DNA of 64,000 nucleotides from JACCZX01 sp038216465. GTDB lineage: Bacteria > Pseudomonadota > Gammaproteobacteria > Burkholderiales > Burkholderiaceae_F. Both the position numbers and the translations under genes were made by a program. Of the stretch, positions 59,533-64,000 are shown piece by piece; position 1 is the first letter of the stretch, and each line of letters starts with the position of its first letter. The notes under the pieces are model-generated. The model was given only the letters and a program-made list of their open reading frames with translations, did not search any database and had not been told where the DNA came from. The DNA is taken from contig JBBQQC010000001.1 of NCBI GenBank assembly GCA_038216465.1, positions 496,001 to 560,000 on the forward strand, in the 5' to 3' direction.

Positions 59533-61586
59533 GCCTCGGGCAGCGCTCGGGTGGCCCCCATGCGCTCGTTACGCAGACGGCGAACCTTGATGAAATGCCA
59601 GAGCGCAAGTGCCGCGGCCGCGGCGAGGCCGATTTCGTCGGTCACCGGCACGGCAGCCACCAGCAGCGCTGCTGCGGTAAACGCCCACGCGCGCTCGATC
59701 CAGTTCAACGGCGCCAGCCAGTACCCGATCGTGGTGCCGCCCCACAGCACGATTGCAACGATCGCCTTTAGCACGACGTAGCCGGTATCCAACCACGAGC
59801 CTTGCTGCAGCATCAGCGCGGGTGCGTACACGGCCATGAACGGGAGGATGAAGCCAGCCAGCGCAATGCGTACCGCCTGCACGCCGATCTTCATTCCGCT
59901 TTCGCGCGCGATGGGAGCCGCTGCAAACGCCGCGAGCGCGACCGGCGGTGTCAGGTCAGCCATGATGCCGAAATAAAAAACGAACATGTGCGACACGATC
60001 AACGGCACGCCGAGTTCGAGCAGCGCCGGCGCTGCCAGCGAACTGGTGATGATGTAGTTGGGAATCGTCGGTATTCCCATCCCGAGCACAAGGCATACCA
60101 GCATCGTCAGTGCAAGGCTTAGGAACAGGCTCTTTTCTCCCATCTGAATGATGAACCCGGCAAAGTTGGTAGCAGCGCCGGTCAAAGTCAGTACGCCGAT
60201 GATTACGCCCACCAGCGCACACGCGACTCCTACAGGCAGCGCATGGCGCGCGCCGTTGGCCATCGCATCGAGCGCATCGGCGAGCGTGCGGCGACCGCCG
60301 TTGACGAACACAAGCACTATCGCCATCACCGCAATCACACCGAATACGGCGGCGATGCCGTAGCGGAAAAACGCCGAGCAGGCAACACCGATAACAATCC
60401 AGAAGGCGAAGCGCAACGCCAGCGGCCCCAGGCACGCCGCCAGCGTGAAGCCAAAGATCAGCACCACGGTCAACGCCAGCGATACCATGCCGGAAAATAG
60501 CGGCGTGTACCCGGAGAACAGCAAAAACACGAGCATCGCAAGCGGCAGTACCAAATACCAGCGCAGCCGCACGGCCTGCCATGGGTTGGGACACTCTTCT
60601 TTCGGGATGCCGTGCAGGCCCGCACGCCCCGCCTCCAGATGCACCATCACGAACGCCGTCAGGAAATACAGCAGTGCCGGTACCAGCGCGGCCTTGCAGA
60701 TCTCGACGTACGGCACGTTGATCGTCTCGGACATGATGAACGCGACCGCGCCCATCACCGGCGGCATGATCTGGCCACCCATGCTGGCAGTCGCCTCGAC
60801 GCCACCCGCAAACGCAGGCCGGTATCCGAACCGCTTCATCAGCGGGATGGTGAACTGCCCGGTGGTGACAACGTTGGCTACGCCGGAGCCGTTGATGGTG
60901 CCCATCAGCGCTGAGGCCACGACTGCCACCTTCGCCGGGCCGCCGCGCTTGTGGCCGACCAGCCCAAGCGCGAAATCCGTGAACAGCTTGATCATGCCCG
61001 CCTGCTCGAGAAACGACCCGAACAGGATAAAAAGGAAGATGTATGACGACGACACGTAGGTGGGCGTGCCGTAAATGCCTTCGGTGCCGAAGCCCAGCTG
61101 GCCGACGATCTGGTCGAAGCCGTAGCCGCGGTGTGTCAGCGGCGCCGGCAGGTACTGGCCGAACAGCCCGTACAACAGAAACGCGGCGCAAATGATCGGC
61201 AGCGCAATGCCCATCACGCGCCGTGCGGCCTCGAACACCAGCGTGATCGTGACGATCCCGATCAGCATGTCCCCGCGGGTCAGATCGCCGGCACGTTGCA
61301 CCAGATCGGCTTCGAACACCCAGTGGTACAGGCTGAAAATGAACCCCACGCCGCCGATGATCCAGCCAGCCCAGCGGCGGCCGGCGGGGGGCATCAGCAG
61401 AAACGTCATCAGCAGCAGGAACCCCACATGCACCGCGCGCACGACGCTGCTCGAAATCGGCGAAAACGCGGCGGTGATGATCTGGAACGAAGAAAACGCG
61501 AGCGCGACCGCAAAAATTGCCGGCGGGAAACGGACAGTGCCGTGCTGCAGCTCGGCCTGGGCTTCGGAAACCACCGCTTCTGTCAT
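59529..61586 (-). CDS. TRAP transporter fused permease (4TM/12TM, DctQ-DctM)
   Basis: 685 residues. The first four helices are DctQ-like (HVGFLLLMTFLLMPPAGRRW, HWVFEADLVQRAGDLTRGDM) and the remaining twelve to fourteen are DctM-like: YIFLFILFGSFLEQAGMIKL, GTINGSGVANVVTTGQFTIP, LVCLVLGMGIPTIPNYIITS, LTPPVALAAFAAAPIARESG. It works with the TAXI binding protein encoded upstream, driven by an ion gradient. The ATG at 61586 follows GAGAAG. It is separated from the TAXI gene by a terminator-like hairpin. Confidence 0.93.
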   Translation of the reverse strand: MTEAVVSEAQAELQHGTVRFPPAIFAVALAFSSFQIITAAFSPISSSVVRAVHVGFLLLMTFLLMPPAGRRWAGWIIGGVGFIFSLYHWVFEADLVQRAGDLTRGDMLIGIVTITLVFEAARRVMGIALPIICAAFLLYGLFGQYLPAPLTHRGYGFDQIVGQLGFGTEGIYGTPTYVSSSYIFLFILFGSFLEQAGMIKLFTDFALGLVGHKRGGPAKVAVVASALMGTINGSGVANVVTTGQFTIPLMKRFGYRPAFAGGVEATASMGGQIMPPVMGAVAFIMSETINVPYVEICKAALVPALLYFLTAFVMVHLEAGRAGLHGIPKEECPNPWQAVRLRWYLVLPLAMLVFLLFSGYTPLFSGMVSLALTVVLIFGFTLAACLGPLALRFAFWIVIGVACSAFFRYGIAAVFGVIAVMAIVLVFVNGGRRTLADALDAMANGARHALPVGVACALVGVIIGVLTLTGAATNFAGFIIQMGEKSLFLSLALTMLVCLVLGMGIPTIPNYIITSSLAAPALLELGVPLIVSHMFVFYFGIMADLTPPVALAAFAAAPIARESGMKIGVQAVRIALAGFILPFMAVYAPALMLQQGSWLDTGYVVLKAIVAIVLWGGTTIGYWLAPLNWIERAWAFTAAALLVAAVPVTDEIGLAAAAALALWHFIKVRRLRNERMGATRALPEA

Positions 61587-61605
61587 CGCCGCTTCTCGAA
61601 AGAAA

Positions 61606-61636
61606 TAAAAATGGCACAGCCAAGCTGTGCCATTTT
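61606..61636 (-). terminator. intrinsic terminator / attenuator between TAXI receptor and permease
   Basis: AAAATGGCACAG and CTGTGCCATTTT form a perfect 12-bp stem around a 5-base loop; on the minus strand it is followed by TTTTTATTTC. It lies 22 bases after the TAXI stop and 20 bases before the permease start. Its strength suggests partial termination so that receptor is made in excess over permease. Confidence 0.8.
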
Positions 61637-61658
61637 GGTTCGGAACTAAGGTTGCGCG

Positions 61659-62624
61659 CTACTTCAGCACACCGGCTTCACGATAATAGCGCTCGGCGCC
61701 GGGGTGCAGCGGCACCGGCAGGTTCTTCGGCGCGTCGGCCACGTTGATCGCCTTTGCCGCCGAATGCGCTGCGGCCATTTGGTCGAGATTCGTGAACAGC
61801 GCCTTGGTCATTTGATACACGGTTTCGGCGGGTACCCCTTCATGCGTGACCAGGAAGTTCTTGATCGCCACGGTCGGCACCGCTTCGCCCTGGTTGCTGT
61901 AGGTATTCGCCGGAATCGTGGCGGGTTGGTAGGCCGGGTCGCCGGTTTTGGCGACAACGTCGGCCGGTATCGAAACCACGATGATCTTGATGGAAGTCGC
62001 CAGATCGCGGATCGAAGCCACGCCGAGCCCCGCCGATTGCAGCGTCACGTCGAGCTGGCGGTTCTTCATCAACTCGACCGACTCGCCAAACGGGAGGTAC
62101 TCAACCTTCGCGAAATCGCTGTACGTCAGCCCTGCGGCTTTCAACACCGTGCGTGCGTTCAATTCGGTGCCTGAACGCGGTGCACCCACCGATATGCGCT
62201 TGCCTTTGAGATCGGCGAGCGTCTTGATGCCGGAATCGGCATTGGCGACGATCTGGATGTAGTTCGAATATACGCCGCCGATCGAGCGTAGCCGGGTGAG
62301 CGGGGTCTTGAACCCTGCATCTTCAACGCCCTTCCATGCATCCGATAACGAATCGCCGAGTGTCAGTGCAACTTCGCCGCGGCCGGCCTGCAACAGGTTC
62401 AGATTCTCGACCGACGCCTTGGTGGCCTGTACGCTGAACTTCGTATCGGGCAACGCCTTGCCGAAGATCTGGCCCATTGCAACGCCGAGCGGGTAGTACA
62501 CGCCGCTCTGGCCACCGGTAAGAATGTTGACGAACTTCTGCTGGGCCGTCACTCCGGCGCCGAACGTGAACAGTGCTGCTCCGAGCAGCGCATAGCGCAG
62601 CGCCCTGATGGCCTGATGTCGCAT
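61659..62624 (-). CDS. TAXI-family TRAP transporter binding protein
   Basis: 321 residues from ATG 62624 (AAGGAG at good distance; a GTG one codon before is possible). Signal peptide ends GAGVTAQQ. TAXI core: FVNILTGGQSGVYYPLGVAM, FSVQATKASVENLNLLQAGR, GEVALTLGDSLSDAWKG, LKGKRISVGAPRSGTELNAR. It binds an acidic substrate such as glutamate or another dicarboxylate in the periplasm; the specific ligand is unknown. It is upstream of the fused permease on the same strand. Confidence 0.93.
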   Translation of the reverse strand: MRHQAIRALRYALLGAALFTFGAGVTAQQKFVNILTGGQSGVYYPLGVAMGQIFGKALPDTKFSVQATKASVENLNLLQAGRGEVALTLGDSLSDAWKGVEDAGFKTPLTRLRSIGGVYSNYIQIVANADSGIKTLADLKGKRISVGAPRSGTELNARTVLKAAGLTYSDFAKVEYLPFGESVELMKNRQLDVTLQSAGLGVASIRDLATSIKIIVVSIPADVVAKTGDPAYQPATIPANTYSNQGEAVPTVAIKNFLVTHEGVPAETVYQMTKALFTNLDQMAAAHSAAKAINVADAPKNLPVPLHPGAERYYREAGVLK

Positions 62625-62658
62625 CACCCGTCTCCTTGCTGATTGTGGCGCTGACTGA

Positions 62659-62674
62659 CAAGACGCCAGTCTTG
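62659..62674. promoter_or_regulatory. small palindrome in the leader of the TAXI operon
   Basis: CAAGAC-GCCA-GTCTTG, six-base arms around four bases, 35 bases upstream of the TAXI start. Could be an operator or an RNA stem. No regulator gene is adjacent. Confidence 0.3.
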
Positions 62675-62804
62675 CAATCTTTTTCGATGTTCAAGTATAC
62701 GGACCGGTTGTTGACTCACCGATGCGGGAAATGACTAGTTCCTCCGAGCGGCTACGCCGGAGTTGCGGGTCACCCCAGCAGTTCGAGCTGCTACAGATGC
62801 GGCT

Positions 62805-63974
62805 TTAAAAAGCAACGCGCTGCTCGGCCAACGTATGCGGCCCCAGCTCGCACAGTTTATTCACACCGAGCAGAGCCATGTCCTGGGCAATCTCGTGCGA
62901 CAGAAGTCGAATCGCGTGTGCAACGCCCGCTTTCCCACCAATCGCCGCCGCATAAATAAAGGGTCGCCCGATGAACACAAAGTCGGCACCCAGCGCTACC
63001 GCTTTCAACACATCGGTGCCGCGGCGGATGCCGCCATCGATCATTACACTCATCGCGCCCTTGACCCGCATAATCGCCGGCAGTGCGAGCAGCGGCGCGA
63101 TCGACGAATCAAGCTGACGGCCGCCGTGGTTGGAGACAATGACTCCGTCGACGCCGCGATCGGCGGCCATCCGCGCGTCCTCGGCAGAAAGAATTCCCTT
63201 TAGCACCAGGGTGCCCTTCCACAGTCTGCGTATCTGATCGACGTGCGTCCACGACAACGTATCGCGCGCGCCGAATTCACGCACTGCGCCTCGTGAAAAT
63301 ATCGGCACGCCGCGCACGGCGCTCGAGTTTTCGAAGTGCGGCATGCCGCGAGTGAGCAGTGTTCGCATCAGCGTCCCGAGTGTCCAGCTCGGACGCGTGA
63401 TGCCGTCCCAAGCGAGTCTGAAGCTGGGGCGCAGCGGCATCGTGAAGCCGACACGGATATTGTTCTCGCGGCTGGGCAGCGTCGCCACATCGACGGTGAG
63501 CACCAGCGTGCGAAAGCCCGCGCTCTGCACTCGTTGCACCATCGCATCGATCTTCGCCGCATCGCCCGGTAGATACGCCTGGAACCACGTCGCACGCGGC
63601 GCAGCGGCGCGTACATCTTCGAGCCGAGTCAGCCCGGTCGAGCTGACGATCATCGGAATATTTGCCGCCTGTGCCGCGCGCGCCAGCGCCAGATCGCCTT
63701 CGTATGCAATCAGCGCGCTAATACCCATCGGCGCAATGCCGAACGGTGCCGCGTAGGTCTCTCCGAAAAGCTCGGCCTGCTGCGAACGCTGCGACACATC
63801 GACCAGCACGCGCGGCACGAACAACCATTGCCGGTAGGCCGCCGACGCCGACTGCCGCGCCACGTTGTCCTCGGCGCCCCCCGCGACATAGCCGAAAATG
63901 GGTCGCGGCAGATGCTTGCGTGCGGCCAGCTCGAAATCGGCCAGCGACAGAATCTTGCGCAATTGGACAGTCAT
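62805..63974 (-). CDS. FMN-dependent alpha-hydroxy-acid oxidase/dehydrogenase
   Basis: 389 residues of the lactate/glycolate/mandelate dehydrogenase family. Visible: LADFELAARKHLPRPIFGYV, AGGAEDNVARQSAS, PFGIAPMGISALIAYEGDLA, TWFQAYLPGDAAKIDAMVQR, LVLTVDVATLPSRENNIRVG, the FMN/His region GVDGVIVSNHGGRQLDSSIA (catalytic His and Arg) and MIDGGIRRGTDVLKAVALGA. It oxidises an (S)-2-hydroxy acid to the 2-oxo acid. The two-TM insertion typical of membrane LldD is not obvious, so a soluble or peripheral form is likely. It lies upstream of the TAXI operon on the same strand, 178 bases apart. The natural substrate is unknown. Confidence 0.92.
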   Translation of the reverse strand: MTVQLRKILSLADFELAARKHLPRPIFGYVAGGAEDNVARQSASAAYRQWLFVPRVLVDVSQRSQQAELFGETYAAPFGIAPMGISALIAYEGDLALARAAQAANIPMIVSSTGLTRLEDVRAAAPRATWFQAYLPGDAAKIDAMVQRVQSAGFRTLVLTVDVATLPSRENNIRVGFTMPLRPSFRLAWDGITRPSWTLGTLMRTLLTRGMPHFENSSAVRGVPIFSRGAVREFGARDTLSWTHVDQIRRLWKGTLVLKGILSAEDARMAADRGVDGVIVSNHGGRQLDSSIAPLLALPAIMRVKGAMSVMIDGGIRRGTDVLKAVALGADFVFIGRPFIYAAAIGGKAGVAHAIRLLSHEIAQDMALLGVNKLCELGPHTLAEQRVAF

Positions 63975-64000
63975 CGAGCCTCGATGCGCTAGGGGTTCGG

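Noticed and set aside
62690..62725. CCGTATACTT upstream of the TAXI gene, resembling the cluster promoter's second element
   Set aside because: The bases 15 positions upstream do not match TGRCCGG, so it is not counted as a fifth promoter.

Overview
The window is about 64 kb of high-GC DNA that reads as a Burkholderiales-type betaproteobacterial chromosome. The evidence is two complete Bug-type (tripartite tricarboxylate) binding proteins, two TRAP transporters (DctPQM and TAXI types), a Liv-type ABC operon fused to an acyl-CoA ligase, CaiB/HMG-CoA-lyase and MmgE/PrpD genes, OpgGH, OsmC, CbpAM and Lhr. No rRNA, tRNA, CRISPR array, insertion sequence or phage gene was seen. The genus cannot be told from sequence alone.

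Layout: 1-5383 (minus) is an acyl-CoA ligase / branched-chain amino-acid ABC operon cut by the window edge. 5.7-14.8 kb is the most interesting block: an ECF sigma factor, a large PKD-domain lipoprotein, a transmembrane Ser/Thr kinase with a TPR-like C-terminus, a PAP2 phosphatase and two tiny membrane proteins. Four of these transcription units carry the same bipartite promoter, TG(A/G)CCGG-N15-CCGTA, with an identical 15-base spacer, so the block looks like a self-contained kinase/sigma regulon. 14.9-18.7 kb is opgGH. 18.7-26.1 kb holds an aldo/keto reductase, a DUF3617 protein, the giant helicase Lhr, a DUF5996 protein and a frameshifted acetyltransferase. 26.3-29.7 kb holds two small exported or membrane proteins divergent from a winged-helix/STAND ATPase regulator, with a perfect 10-bp tandem repeat between them.

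29.9-34.4 kb: VOC protein, ChaA antiporter, TRAP dctPQM (dctQ apparently starts with ATT). 34.5-38.2 kb (minus): epimerase, 2-hydroxyacid dehydrogenase, MmgE/PrpD and YjbQ. 38.3-45.2 kb: sulfatase, a collapsed SgcJ/EcaC-like pseudogene, Bug protein, a large CorA-like protein, PepSY protein and MFS exporter. 45.3-50.4 kb: DsbA/FrnE-like protein, cbpAM, and an HMG-CoA-lyase-like / CoA-transferase / Bug set that looks like a CoA-linked organic-acid catabolic unit. 50.5-57.5 kb: TPR/2OG-Fe(II) oxygenase, a sulfatase-fold hydrolase with a non-canonical nucleophile site, and a sugar-type ABC importer whose ATPase gene has lost its middle (Q-loop and signature). 57.5-64 kb: osmC, a decayed copy of part of the MFS gene, a PfkB kinase, a TAXI TRAP system (binding protein, terminator hairpin, fused permease, DUF1850) and an FMN-dependent alpha-hydroxy-acid oxidase.

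The overall theme is uptake and CoA-dependent catabolism of organic acids and amino acids, with several recently broken genes. The sigma/kinase/lipoprotein block is the best candidate for an undescribed regulatory system.
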